Below are positions 9,798 through 23,264 of a stretch of DNA of 64,000 nucleotides, in pieces. Under the pieces are notes generated by a model. That model saw only the letters and a program-made list of their open reading frames with translations. It did not search any database and was not told where the DNA came from. Each line of letters opens with the position of its first letter. The stretch's first letter is position 1. The stretch is taken from the NCBI RefSeq assembly GCF_051020975.1, contig NC_135045.1, positions 3,226,501 to 3,290,500 on the forward strand. The letters run 5' to 3'. Made by a program: the position numbers and the translations under genes. This DNA comes from Osmia lignaria lignaria (taxonomy: Eukaryota; Arthropoda; Insecta; Hymenoptera; Megachilidae).

Positions 9798-12700
9798 CTG
9801 TAACAAACCATAAACAATACAAAATTCCTGTTAATATTTAAAATCATAGATCAGCATAGAAATATCGTTCTAATACTTAAAAAATTATCGATGGCATTGC
9901 ATCGACAGTGCTTTTATTCATAACAAACGATCACAGTAAAGAAAGTTTCATTATGATTCAGTAAAAAGGAAAAGAACTCAATAAATTTCAAGCTGGAGAA
10001 CGTGGAGGGTATGATTTATTCATGGTGTTTCGTATTGTTGCCTTTGAGAGACGAGCATCTTCTCTGCAGATAAAGTTCAATAATGTCAGGGAAAAAAGCA
10101 GATTATGCTTTGGCACAATTCTAATCTCGTTATTGTTTAAATTTTACTTCGAGGCATATAAAAGTTATCGATAATTTCTACATATCCTGGTAGTATTTGA
10201 CAAGAAAAATTCAAAAATACAATTTTTAACTTTAGGAATTGATTCGCTTCTTCAGCATCATTCACCGTTTCGCTAATTTCATTAGCATAAAATTCGAATG
10301 GTAAAATGGGTAGATTTTTTGATAAAAAATATTCGTTTCTTAACTATTCACTCGAATACTTTGTTAGCTCACATTTTCAGGAAGGGCGCGAAAAAGGTTA
10401 ATGGAATTGGGTTTGAACAGGGTCGAGTATGAGTAGTTTCATAGGATTTTGATAATTTATTATGGTTATATGATTGTTAAAACCTTCGGTGCACTTTTGT
10501 CCCATTTTCTCGGGTCTCGGGTTATCGTAAGCCGACTAAGCGTGAATTTAATCGAATCTATGAAAATTCAAATGTTAAAATGGGAAAAAAGTATCTGGGA
10601 CAAGGAGAACTTTTAAAATGTTTCTCTGTTGGAATGGTATCGAGCTTTGCATGCTGATGCAAATATTTTGCATATCAAACGGTTAATTTCTGAATAGAAA
10701 GTCTCTCTCTTGATTCGATGGTATAAAAACGTGAAATAGAAGATCGGACGTGTCAGTTCTAAAATTCAAACATGATTTATGCATAGGGCTTTAGCATCAT
10801 CTTAAATAGAAACAAGAGAAGTTGAATAATTATCAGGTTGGTCTGTACCAAGCTGTTGCCTCGTTGTATATAGTAACAGAGTCATGAGAGACGTCTCGAC
10901 AATACCTTGTTACCGCCACGGCTTCCAATGCACGATATGCACTTTGTGCATAGTAACACGATTATGCTATTTGGTCGACGTAACGTTAGGCGTGGACGGG
11001 TCGGTTTAATACGCGAATTAAGAAATTGAAATTAAATGATTTTCTGCACCACTTGGTCGCTTGGTATACAGTGGATGATTAAATTGGAGCCACTCGCATA
11101 AATTGATGATTTTACATAAAAATTATTCATTCTTAAATCAAAACCGAGTTAAACAGAATTTTTGTTACTTTTTTATGATTCTAAAGTTATGATATACAGT
11201 TGAAAAACGTGAAAGTTCTTTATTTCTTTATTTTTGTAAGTATTTTTTAGAATTATTTATTAAAAGTAAAAACCTTAAAATTCTGGCTCTATTTCTACAC
11301 AAACACGAAAAACCCATTTTTCATACCATGGCTCTAATAAATTTGATCACCCATTGTATATTGATATATCGGTATTGGAATATTGGCATCGATGTATTCA
11401 TAGTCGAAAGTAATTAAATTCACTGAACTCATTTGTTTTCAACAATTTTTTTTCAAAGTACATAATCGATACTTAATTTTCTATATTTTCTCAATTTCTT
11501 TATTATTTATTTTATGGAATTAATCGACTTGGCAAATGGACCTTTCAACATATTGGTATTTTATGCTCTTGATTATACAGGTTACAGTATATCATATTGC
11601 CCCGATACACCTCGTTATATTAAAGTAATCAAGCGGTATGTCGTCGTGGCTGCTTAAAGCACCGTTTCATATCGCAAACCAAGTTTGTTTGCGTTACAAT
11701 GTACTACATTGCCCTGCGAAATTATCCGAGGGCTCGTAATTTTGGAGTAGGCCCAAATAAGTTACCTTAATTGAATAGTAGCTCGCGTGTTAAGATCTGA
11801 TCTAATTGCTTCTCGTGTTGGCAGGATCGCGTGGAATTTCAGGGGAAAGAAAGGATAATATGTTAGACAGTCGAATCTAATTAGGAGCGGTGTCCGTTTC
11901 ATTGTCAATCTTCTGTTCTATAGGATTAGTTTAATTTTATTATAGGAATTATAATTTTTTTCATCCACGAATTTGCCAGCTAACTAGATCTACGTGAAAT
12001 TTTGAAACGTTTGTTTCATTTATTTGCACCCAAAAGTTAATCAAATTGCATTCGAAGTGCATCGGAAACATTTTTTTACATTAAAATACAGGAAACCAGC
12101 AGATTTTCTTACAATTTCCTATTATTCATAGCAAGGAAATTTGAAAACTGACGGTTTCAAATATTTGCTTTTGAAATAAATAATATTTTTTTTATATGGG
12201 ATAGCTTTTCATTCCTTTGCATTATGTTTGATGTAAGCGCAATATTATCCGTTAGATAAAATATCTTCGAACTCAGCTCGGTTGAAAGAATCTCTTTTTC
12301 TAAATATAATTAAAATAATTTAAAGTATAGGTATATACATCTTTGAATCCACATTTCAAAATTTTTATTAAACTATTTAAATTAAATAAAAATTCTCAAA
12401 TTTAAATGGTAAATAAACAACGGCAAAGGAAGAACTCAAACTATTTATTTTGATCTACCGTTTGGATCTGTATTATTCTAATTAATTATAGCACTTTTAA
12501 TTTTATTAATTTTATTATCAAACAGAGCTAGGAAAAATTGACTCTGATTTCTGTGCAAGCAGCTTCGTTAAACGGAATATTTACCTTTCTATTTTAAATA
12601 TTTTTTCTTTTCTAAATATTCTAAGGACATTTGCGATAAGAAGCGTTGAAGTGTCCAATTTTCCTGACGTTTTGCAAGCATTGCAGTTACCTTTATCAAA

Positions 12701-14409
12701 GATCGAGTGAACTGATACTATTATATATCAATATCAGTAAAGTGTTAAAAAAATATTTTTCTATTCGACATGGTTTACATTGGAAAATTTCAAATAGTTT
12801 TTGTAACCGTTCAACAGAATTGGAAAAATGGTTTATTTCTTTTCTGATCTACCAAAACATCACTGTTCTACTTCGGTTTATTTGAAATTCTATTTTTCCT
12901 TCTAAGCTTGTCATTCAATTCTACGCTTTCAGCGAGTCGATGAGCGCATAGAATTCTTCAGAAAGCCGGTCACATTTCGTACAATGCGAGCTGTTTTGAA
13001 AATGAGAATCCCTGCGTTGTTGAACTACATTGTATTCTTGATTTATAAATGTTTACCCGAAAGACAACGCGAAGGCCTTTCGAAACAAAGTAAATCTTCA
13101 GTTTCGCACGTTTCGACAGAACTTCGATGCACTCCAACTTCCAAACTCGAGCGAGGATATTGGGAAAGAAATATATTTTCAATATAAAATCGTGAAAACG
13201 AAATATTCATTTTCTCTTCGTTGATACTTTCAAAATGTTCTAATAATTTTAGAATTATTTACGTATCGTATAATAAATCTAAAAATATTAAAAAAAAAAT
13301 CATTTCTGTAGACGAAGTGCATCCACTAGAATTTTTATTAAAAATAAGAAACTCCTTTAATCATTCTTGTACTTTCATTACTGAATATTTCCTTTCATCA
13401 GTTTCGTATTCTTCGGATTCATTGAAGGAAATGGTAAGAGGGGATGAAAGCGAACAATTGTGTTTCTGTTACAATTAAAAACTTGTATCTTCGAATGTCG
13501 TATCTGGAAAAGCTATTTCCTTTCCTGAGAGGCTGAGCAATTTCATGAAATTATCTACATATCCTAGATTCCTGACACGAATGGAGTTTTTCTCCATTCT
13601 CCCTCCTGAGGGAGTTCCGAAAATTATTTTCGTTTCCGGTTATCAGGAATTGAGCTCAAGGGAAGACGAGAGCTTCCACCATTCTTATTGTATCCTTTCG
13701 TACGAGATTCATGATTTCATTTAAAAAAAAAATATATTTATCACAAAGAGTTGTCAAATTAATTTGCCTCCATATCGCGTGCTCTATCGCTAAAGTTTGG
13801 ACGGTGCAGTATACATATTGTCAAATTTCAGAAGAACCTTTGTTCCATTACTTGTCTTTGTATTCTAGCAATTTTAGTTCGACGTCCATAAGGAAATTTT
13901 TCAAAAACCTGTCACCTCCCGGGTTTTTTCCCACGAAATAGAAATTTCTGTCGCTCGTAAAACGCGCGCTATCGCTTGTTATTCCAAATAACACCTGTCA
14001 CAAAGGTACTCGGTGATTAAATTTGTTTCAATTTGAGGAATCGTCAACGCGTCGCAACGAAATTTTCCATGAAATTGACTGTTCTCTTTTATAGTATCTT
14101 TTTTTTTTTCATGAAAAGTTTATTTCATAAATTTAATAAAACTTAATTGTTTAATAAAGAGGTGCCATTTGAGACCTTTAAATAGTGTTAATAAAAATAT
14201 ATTTTATTCAGGAATGAAAAATTTTCCTAAAAATCGAAGGAATACCAAGAATCTGATACAGCTGATCAAATTTGAATTTTATAATTAGAAATTTCAGTAT
14301 CTTATACTCTATCTCAGAGATTCCCCGTAATCTTAAACGGAGTGCTATCGAGCTTGCCTCTCATAAGAGGAGTTGTATCGTAATTTATCATACAGATGAT
14401 ACAACTCAC
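9798..14409. other. Putative first intron or 5' flank of the RYamide receptor
   Basis: No convincing coding sequence. AT-rich, with a few less AT-rich patches near 10.85-11.0 kb and 11.6-11.9 kb that could be regulatory. The acceptor at the left edge (TTGTTACAG on the minus strand, exon starting at 9797) shows that the receptor's first coding exon is preceded by an intron, so at least one upstream exon must exist. The ORFs near 12.6-13.9 kb look like chance. Confidence 0.45.
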
Positions 14410-14433
14410 CGAAGCGTAGAGTGGATCCTCCAT
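14410..14433 (-). CDS. Candidate upstream coding exon of the RYamide receptor
   Basis: On the minus strand an ATG at 14433-14431 opens MEDPLYAS and ends at a good donor (TCG/GTGAGT). The phase is 0. The receptor exon starting at 9797 is open in frame upstream of its first ATG (ITID, then MNDSW), so a splice would add 12 residues to the N-terminus. It could equally be 5' UTR or chance. Confidence 0.25.
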
Positions 14434-17400
14434 AATCCTTAGAGATTGCTCGGCAAAGGAGCTTGTTGATACTTCTTTAGAAATCTGATTCTCCACGCCC
14501 ACGGGTGCACTCTATTGTTCTTGTAACTCAATTACTATGAATTCGACGTCGACTTAGCACAAGTCATTTCAACTCAATTCCTCGCGCAGGCACTTGATTA
14601 TCCTCTAATGATCCTTCAATTAACAACCCTCGAACAATACCTTATTGAATTTAATATTGCAAACGCTTCGACGCATTTCCAAGAAACCACGATTATTAGA
14701 GACAATATCCCTGAAATTCCAAGCAAAGTTTCAGTTGCATAGAGCTCAGAAGCTTCAGCATAGTTTCGTCTTGCAACATGGTTACCAAGCTTCCAAAAGT
14801 TTCTAATCACAATTGATCACCGTTCTCACTCACAGCACAACACCGGCTTTACTTAAACTAGAGAAAAACATGTGTTCGTTTGTCTTCCGCACGACACGGT
14901 GCATTTAACACACCGATATTTCGAATCGGACGGCAACAAACGCGACGTTGACAGTGTTCCGATAAAAACGAGATCAAAGGGTTCGTCGATTTCACGATTC
15001 CTTAGTTAAAGACACGATTTCCTTCGCGATTCTCTTCAGTTCCGTGTTCTCCTTTCGAGACGGTGACGATCAAACTGTCGATTCCTTTCCTCGTTCGTAT
15101 AACCCATTTAATTGCTTCAATTCTAATTTGCTTTCGAACTATTGTTCTTCAGTGTCCAAAGATTAATCTGAATCATTCGGATCGAAGAAATTCGAATTTT
15201 CCGCGAAGATTTTAACGCGAGAGTGAAAATTCGATCACCGCCGGACGCGGGTTTCGGTAGGTACGCGCTTTCCGAGAACTCGCGACGAAATGCGGTCGGT
15301 TTTTGCGATGAACATCGTGAATCAGAGGGTGGGGGGTGTCCACGGAGGGGCAGACTTCAACAAGCATTTCCTCGTGGAAGGAGATCATTGTGGAACCTGC
15401 GCCGTTGTTCGTCGCCCTATCGCGCGCTTCTCCGAACGTGACCGAGTCTTCTGTGAACCTTAACCCGCCGCCCGTTTCTCGCTCGATTCATCTTTTTCTG
15501 CACGTGCATATTGTGAATGGTTTCTTCAAATTTATTCACCGCAGGACAATGAACGACGAGAATTGGCTTGACCGCGTGGAAACGTTGCTCTGATTCGTCT
15601 CTTTGTCGTATTGTGTTCAGCTCAATGCGTTCGGGTCGCGATAGGGGGATAAAGCGAATGGAGATTGACTCTTGTACCGAGTATGTATTTTCATGTAGCT
15701 TTAGAACTTTCGATCGTGCTTCGTTCATTTTGCAAAATGTTCGTCGATGAAAAATAGCAACAACAACTCTCATTTTTAATATTCGTAATTAATCACATTA
15801 TGTTAATTCCAACTGAAATGAAAAATTGCATTGTGCATCTCTTTCATAGTTAATTTCTGTTCCAGAGCTCTTTTCGTTTTAACATGTTGAAATTAAATTA
15901 CTTTCAGCTGTCGCATCCAAACATCAGGCATTCTCGTAGCCTTCGTTTCTAAAGTAGATTTCAACGATTTTCTTATAATACTGTTCCAATATAATGGTGT
16001 ATCACGATACAAAGAAGTGGCTTTCATCGATCGATCATTTCTGGGTACCAAAGCGTGTTTCTAATTCTTTTCTATTGTTTGCACGAAGTATAACATACGA
16101 AGATGTATTAGTGTACGTGGAAATTCATCTGCGTTGTTATGTTTAAAATTATGAAGTGTATTTGAGATTTATAAAGGAAGAGTAAATTATCTTTCAATAT
16201 TGATATTAAAAGTATTTTGGAAAAGAAGTATGAATATCGATTCAGATTTTCTTGCGTAAACGATTGTACGCAAGTAGTGGGGAGGCACAGCTCTGTATAT
16301 GAGGTTTCCTCATTTACATCCTCATTCTCCTGGGAACCACTCGAGGGGTCGGACGGGAATCTCGGGCAAGGGGAGGTCTTGGGACCCGGGGAAACTTAGA
16401 GAAGGGGTGGTATCGTTATTTTCCCTAGGGATGTCTACCATGCTCGGTACTGTACAATATAACCCCGATTAACTGAAATGAAAAATTAGTAAATAATCCT
16501 GATATCTAGTTTGCGCTTAAAAATTTTTTATGACGTCAACCTTTTGTTACCATTCCATAAAAGAAAGTACATATATGTTTTTTGTAAATATAAGAAGATT
16601 ATGACAAACGTTCGTAAATTGATAATTTAAAAACTCTGGGCAATTGAGAGCGTGGAAATTCGCGACCCAATTAAACCTGGTCCTGCTAGGAGCACTTTCT
16701 TTGTCTCTGCATAAAAATAATCTCTGAATAAAAATTAAAAAATTCTGCTATTTTCTGATCCTTGCACGTTGCTTAGGAAAAATTTGTACATTTGTAAAAA
16801 TGGTTCTGAATTATCATTTATTGTTTCAAATAATAGATATCCATTTTACATCGTTTGTATTAGTATCTATCTATGAATTGATTGTGTTTATGACACAGGT
16901 TCGTGTTTCCGAGTACTTAAGTAACTCTAGTGGTATTGTAAGGTGTGTCCGTCACATGAAACCTCGTATTGCAACACTTTTTAGTAAACCTTGTAACAGT
17001 GCCTTTGTTTAGAGAGCTATACCGTGTCGTCTGTTATCACTGCCTTTTGAATGATTGACTTTGCGAAATCTGCGACATTGTTAAGTAACAGTATCACGAA
17101 ACAGACATTTATAGACATTGGAAACACTCGAGAATTTATTGTGAAATTTTATCGAATATCAATACAAATTTTCCCGCGCAAACGTTTATACGCAAGTGGA
17201 GGTCTGCCATAGATTTATCATTAGATCGTTATTTGCCTTGGAACTCAAGGAAGGGTAGGAACCCGGCGCATAAGTTTCCCTGGAAAGCCTACGATTCCAC
17301 TTCATCTTTTTTTCCTTTAAAATTCGATTAACAAGAACGCTTGTCGGGAAAAGTTTGACTCGCGGAAATTGAATTTCTTTCCGTATATAATATTCGGTAC

Positions 17401-18043
17401 AGTTCTAAAAACTGACGGACAGTTAATGAACCTTGTACTTCGAGTTCTGAGATGTCGAAAGCTAATTACCCACGCATTTAATTATTAAAAACTACCTCAC
17501 AAATACTTCATAAGGCAGTATGAAAAGCTTTTAATTAGATTATAAAAGCCATTGCCATAGAAATCGAGTCGGTGGTTAAATTTGATGGTGCTCCTCTGAG
17601 AAAGGGGTAAGTCGAGCTCTTCGTTTAGAAGATAAAAAAAAGAAAAGGTTACACAAGTGATTCGTCAAAGTTTCATTATCCTCGGCCCAGTATTAAAAGC
17701 AAAAAGCTATAATTAACAAGTCATCGAGAATTTTCTGAATCCTCCGAAGCTCATCCAAGCAGTTCCTCGATCTTGAACTAATTCCAGTCAATTTTCGCAT
17801 CCTCGTCGGATGACGTAGCCAAAATCGAAGGATATCACGGTGTAAATAGAATTGATATCGCATACATGTACGCACACCTGTATCCGGAAAGAAGGAAACG
17901 CGGTTTCCCATGGGTCGAGGCACAGGCGTGTCACGCAGAACACAGCCTGATTCTCTTCAACGGCCTTGTCAACGTCGTCTCCTGAGCTCGAGCTTAAACA
18001 AACGTAGCCTGGCCAGGAAAACGAGGAGGGGCACAGGGAACGC
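14434..18043. other. Upstream flanks of the receptor and the Gly/Tyr-rich gene, no gene seen
   Basis: CpG-richer stretches at about 14.9-15.6 kb and 17.7-18.1 kb look promoter-like. The ORFs here on both strands (up to 118 codons) have no recognisable motifs and overlap one another, so I do not call them. Two diverged copies of one segment lie at 16232-16420 and 17153-17340. Confidence 0.4.
16232..17340. repeat. Diverged segmental duplication, about 920 bp apart
   Basis: The segment beginning at 16232 (GAATATCGATTCAGATTTTC, then GCGTAAACG and ACGCAAGTAG) is matched at 17153 (GAATATCAATACAAATTTTC, then GCGCAAACG and ACGCAAGTGG). Both are followed by a GGAA...GGAACC-type purine-rich part and TTTCCCT. 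The similarity is patchy over ~190 bases. Confidence 0.55.
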
Positions 18044-18044
18044 G

Positions 18045-18050
18045 TATATA
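18045..18050 (+). promoter_or_regulatory. TATA box of the Gly/Tyr-rich gene
   Basis: TATATA in the context CGCGTATATAGAGG, 84 bases upstream of the ATG at 18134. A start site about 30 bases downstream, near 18076, would leave a ~58-base 5' UTR. TATA promoters are common for insect cuticle genes. Confidence 0.55.
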
Positions 18051-18133
18051 GAGGTTTCGAACGACTTCGTTCGAGCAGAACACATCGTCTCCCACGTAGG
18101 TGTTTTCCGCGTGAAATTTCGTTCGAAAGAAAA

Positions 18134-21100
18134 ATGCAGCACCTTCGTCTTGTAAGTATTTTTCTCTTTGATCAGATATTGGGGATCGATTTTTTTCATT
18201 TTTACTTTCTTGGGTCGATAGAATTACAAATTTTATAAAATTTACTGGTATATTAATTAAGAGGACTGCTTAATTGCTAATGCATTTTGATGGATAGTTC
18301 TTCCAGATTTTGTCATTTGGAAATTAACGATTCTTAATTATTCAACAGTGCACTCTGGCAGAAAATTGCCTCTATAATTTCAAATCCTTGCCATAGATAC
18401 TAAAGAAGGAAAATTTGGAAGGGGGAATTGGGAAGGGTGTAAATATTGGTACGAAGTTACGAGAATTTTTTGAAGTTTAAAAGTTATTTCAATGTGTAAG
18501 TTTGCTAACTTTTATCGGGACACGGTGCACATAGTAAATATAGGGTTTTATGATTTTATAAAACGGATCATTAATTCTCTTCCTTTTAGGAAATAAGCCA
18601 TTAGTAAGTTGCAATGAGCGATATAGATAGTATTTTATCTTCTCTGTCATAACCTAACCTGACCTAACTTGACCAGCAAATTCAATCGCTAAATTAATAA
18701 TTTTCATCAAATGGAAAGTAGAAAATAAAAAGAATGATAATAAAAACAATATCTTTTTTAATTTACTTTTGGATAAACTAGAGTTAATTAAATTTCCTTG
18801 CAAGTTATGCTACCTGCTTGCAATCAATGAAAATAATTAGCAAAAGGATTCTGCAAAGAAATGTCTTCGGATATCTTGGAAACTGAAAATATCTTCATTT
18901 TTATACATCAGTTTACGATATTGAGAAAAGTTTGTTAAAGAAAGGGAGGATAAGAGTAGTGTACATAATCTGGAAGAAATAATCTTGTTTGCTCTGGCAA
19001 GGAGCCACTATTTAGAATTATATGAAGAGAAAGTCGTATGCTTTTCGAATGATAAGAACAAAGATTGAAAATTTAATATTACTTTGATTCGATAAGGATC
19101 CTTTCACAGAAAACAGAATTTCAGTTGTAACAATGAAATAAAGCATCTCTTTGTTCCTTTCAAACGAAAGGAATTATTTCCATTAGGAGATGAATGTTAT
19201 TTTGCAAAGTTATTACATTGTTATAATTGTGCCTGGTTTTTATATTTATAAAAAACTTATTTCCAAGAAGTATGCTGTCTCATCGACGAAATAAAAATTA
19301 TGTATTTTTCAGTTCCAGGTATTAACAGTTGCCTGTTTGTTTGCGCTCGGCAGGAGTGCCATCGAATCGTCAGAAACAAAGCTGACTACTAAATTAATCC
19401 CGCTGAACAGCCCTTCCTACAAGGATGTTGACAAAGATTTAACAGCGGCTGCGAGTGATCGAAGTAAGTGCATGATTTATCATTATAGCATGAATATCGA
19501 TGAATTTCCATAGCTTGTGAAATGGACATTTTTCAAATTTTAATTTATCCATTATAATATACTTATCGAAATCACTAATACGTGGCATCGGTAATCAGAG
19601 CAGTAATTACAGTTATAAAAATAAAAAAATAGATGTACCGAAGGTAATATTCCTCTAATTATAAATATTTTTCAATAAAATTATCAACGATAATTGGCCC
19701 CTATTCAACGGATCGTTTCGTAATCCTCGAATTCCGGAAGGGGAAAAAGAAATCATAAGAGAATGGCTGATTTCAGAGGATACTTCTAACTGCATAATTA
19801 CGCGAACTTGTATACTCGTCTGATTCTCGAAGCAAAATTACCCGACGACTGTTTGCTAGGCATAATCGATCGTTATCCAACCTTTTTCATTGCGAACGTA
19901 TTAAATAAGTATGTCACTACCGTTCCCACGATCGAGCACTTCAAACGTATTTCATTGTAAAAAGTGACATTCGATATAATAACATGCTAATGTGGCGTCG
20001 ACTCCTCGAAGGTCCTTCGTCTTTTCTAATGCGTCTAGCGATCGCTGGTCTGCATTAGATTATTGTTACAATGATTCACCTGACGGGAATAACAGAATTT
20101 GCATAGGTGATGCATGTGTTTTCATCTGCACCACACTTTTTTTTTTTTACCTTTGATTTAATTTCTATTAATAGGACACAGTGAAAATTTAACATATTAA
20201 GTAATTAAATACCTACAGCTGGGTTTAAAAAATGGTCAAAAATAAAATACGAAGTCTTATAATTTCGTCTTTTTAAATTAAAATTTGACAGAATAGCGTA
20301 TTGAAATTTGATAAATATTAGCTGGGAGAGCTAATAAAATATGAAGCCTTATAATTTCTATTATAAACTAATAAGTATTTTTAAACTAAAATTTGACAGA
20401 ATAGCGTATTGAAATTTGATAAATATTAGCTGGGAGAGAGAAGAGAAACGAAGTGCAATTAATTTTTTTGTATTCCTTTTCTTTTTAAACATTTGCGAAA
20501 GAATGAAGGAAACCAAGTTGTAAGAAATAATAATAAGAAATTATCATTACAATCGTATGATGTATACCTATTGTTATAGCGTTAATTGTATGATTTAGTT
20601 TGATTATATTCCCCGGTGGAATAGTGGTGCACGGTGATTCATAAACGCGTCATTTCCGCCACCATGAAAGCGATGAATGAAGAACGCGAATGTGTGAAAA
20701 ATCATTCAACCGTTCTTCAACACTTTCCAAGGTTCCCCTTACTGTGCATTCTTCTCTTCACAGAGAGAAGTGTAAAATAACCTTCCTAGGTCGCATATTT
20801 CTCAGAACAATCTTTCCATTTGTCTAAAGAAAAAAAATTGTTTTATAAATACCATGAAAGTTATTACATTTTCCTCTCAAGATATTCCATTAGGCTCAGG
20901 GCTGTGTTTGTTCCTAGGGTAAAATAGGATCCTCCTAAGGTGTTTGTAATTAAAAGAATGTCGATTTCTATTTGTATGCCTTGGATTAGGTTGTGCTAGT
21001 GAAATAGAAAATTCCTCTTCGACACCTCCTTGAATCTATATTTTCATCGCTGTAAACGAAGATCCCAGAAGATCCTGTTACTAATTAAACGATGCATCAG

Positions 21101-21971
21101 GATTCCTTGAAAAATGTTAATTCTCTTAAAAGCTCCCTTGATTACAGCGTTCCATATTAGCAAGGAATACGGCCAGCCAGGTGGCTACGTCGGTGGTGTA
21201 CCTTACGGGAGTTACTTGGGAACTGGAAGTTCGATTTACGGTCCTGGTACAGCATACCGTGGAACAGGATTGAGCCCGGGATACGTGAATCCAGGCTACA
21301 GAGGATATTCAGTGGGTGGACCTGGAATTATCGGGGGCGGCCATATAGGGTGAGCACAATTCAAGGTGCAACGTAACGGATGGTCCTCGTAAAAATGTCA
21401 GACAAGATATGAATTTTAAAAATATCCAACTTAAATGGTTAGCAAGAACGTTACAGCGAAGGGAGAATAATATCTTTTAGACAGACAGTGCAAAATTCGA
21501 TACTTGAAAATAGATGAAATTATGAAATTTCTTTGTAATCGTTTTCCCTCGTTCGAATGAAAATTTCCTTTGGAATTCGAATTTTCACGATTGTTTGATC
21601 TCAGGTTCGGCTATTACGGTAACTCCGGGTACAATCCGGGGTATGGAGGTGGCTACGGGTCTGGTTATGGCGGATACAACGGCTATGGTGGCTACGGAAG
21701 TGGATTAGGGGGTTATGGTGGTTACAGTAATAGCTATACTCCAGGAACTTACGGTTCAGGCGTCTACGATGATGGATACTATGGATACGGTACACGTGGT
21801 GGGTATGGTCGTTACGGTGGATTAGATGGTTATGGGTATGGAACGGGATACAATGGTTATGGAGGTTCGAATTATGGATCCTCGTACAACGTAAGAAATA
21901 GCTATGATCCATCTAGCTATCGCAGTGGTAGTTATGCTGGTTATCCATCAGGGTATAGGGGTTATTCTTAA
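18134..21971 (+). CDS. Secreted Gly/Tyr-rich structural protein
   Basis: Four coding exons with matching phases: 18134-18151, 19313-19463, 21148-21349 and 21605-21971, predicting 245 residues. Exon 1 and the start of exon 2 encode a signal peptide (MQHLRLFQVLTVACLFALG, cleavage probably near RSA/IES). A short polar region follows, then the mature repeat body begins around KEYGQPGGYVGG. Exon 3 is rich in G, Y, P and S. Exon 4 is dominated by GYG, GGY and YGGYGS motifs and ends YPSGYRGYS. Such low-complexity Gly/Tyr proteins are typical of insect cuticle, eggshell or silk-like matrices, where tyrosines can be cross-linked; the specific tissue is not shown. Exon 3 uses the acceptor at 21146-21147 because it alone restores phase. 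The gene converges on the giant collagen-like gene, which suggests a cluster of extracellular structural genes. I do not recognise a named orthologue. Confidence 0.8.
18640..18676 (+). repeat. CCTAA-like degenerate short tandem repeat
   Basis: In intron 1 of the Gly/Tyr-rich gene, TAACCTAACCTGACCTAACT runs as a degenerate five-base repeat resembling the insect telomeric TTAGG motif on the opposite strand. Short interstitial runs like this are common in insect DNA and do not indicate a telomere. Confidence 0.5.
20228..20440. repeat. 108-bp tandem duplication in intron 2 of the Gly/Tyr-rich gene
   Basis: The ~50-base block around AATAGCGTATTGAAATTTG and ATATTAGCTGGGAGAG occurs at 20280-20330 and again at 20389-20440, preceded in both cases by a GAAG(T/C)CTTATAATTTC segment. 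Two copies, offset 108 bases, nearly identical in the core. Confidence 0.8.
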
Positions 21972-23264
21972 AGGAATTATCAGATGAAAAATATTGCAAA
22001 ATAAAATGCAATAAACAAACATTGCAGCAGTATTAAACAATACTGATTAAACTGTGTATGTGGCATTCATTGATATCGATACGTAATCTGTATTAATAAT
22101 TTTTATTAATTTTTCACCGTTATTAATAAGTAATGTACATATACATATATTATTGATAATAATAAATAAAACTTAGCGAATAAAAGTATGGTTTATCTGA
22201 GAGAGAACGTATTCATTTATGAGATATTATTCGAAGTTAAGGTAACAAGATTTATGGTGTGAATGATTGAACATGTTTCATGATTAGCTTTATTTAATTA
22301 AAATACATGATTCGTATTCGTAAAGGAACATCGGATGAACGCGATATTAATATTATGTATAATTTAGTGAAAATTTGTCGAAATCTATGCTAATGAATAA
22401 GACACATATTACATACCTTATATCCAATATAAAAAATAATATTATCTTGTTAAAACGCGTATCGAGCACGTACAGTGTAAAGAATTCTACTAATTTTCGA
22501 AACATTTCATCTGTGTTTTATATTCGAAATTTCCGATAATGAATATTCAAAATTACATCCGCCATAGACTCTGTACGTGCTCAATATGGACTATAATAAT
22601 ATGTATTAGCACTTGTACGAACAATATTTAATTTCAAGCATACATTAACCGAGAAAATCTAACGAGGGACTTTCATTTCTCACGATGTTCATACCGAACA
22701 ATGTTAAGTGTAGTCATGAAAAGTGATTGTATCAACATCGAGTGAAACGAAATAGTATTCTTGAAATTAAATACCAGCTGATGACGACGAGAGGGTAAAC
22801 TAAAATTCATGTTTAAGAAAGAAATTTCTAATACGAAAGCTGCAAAAGTAGCAAAAATGATATGGTGAAATGACGAAGAAAAATTCTCAGGAAGTACATG
22901 CAGTTCTCCGTGCATTGATCTCAGTTATCTTTCTCTGTTGTTTAAAATTAAATTTGCAAAATATTCGAAAGTATATTAATGACAAAATCAAAGCACGAGG
23001 AACGAGGAATGTAGAAAAATGATTACACTAATTGCTGTACCTTAGGACAACCATAGTCGATAGTCCAAGACCGATTCCATGAATTTCCTTCAAACTATTT
23101 CACAGATTATGGTTATCCTGGAAGAGGGTGTTTTCTTTGGCCATCCGTCAGCTGACCAGCAGCTGATGGACGGGCAGTGTTCTCGTGGTTACGGACCGTT
23201 TCCGTTTAAACGAGATGCGTGCCTCGAGTGTCGACTTGAAATCCGCGTATTACAATCGCACTCT
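21972..23264. other. Facing 3' UTRs of the Gly/Tyr-rich and collagen-like genes
   Basis: Plus-strand AATAAA signals sit at 22000-22005, 22010-22015 and 22161-22170. A minus-strand signal (TTTATT on plus) at 22289-22294 could end the collagen-like transcript, giving it a 3' UTR near 970 bases. No coding sequence is recognised here. Confidence 0.45.
22289..22294 (-). terminator. Possible poly(A) signal of the collagen-like gene
   Basis: TTTATT on the plus strand is AATAAA on the minus strand. It is the first canonical signal I found downstream of the stop at 23265. A noncanonical signal nearer the stop may be used instead. Confidence 0.3.

Noticed and set aside
15223..15773. Overlapping ORFs on both strands
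   Set aside because: CpG-richer promoter-like DNA between two genes. No motif, and open frames on both strands.
18640..18676. CCTAACCT run as a telomeric repeat
   Set aside because: Only a few degenerate units inside an intron of a gene. Not a telomere.
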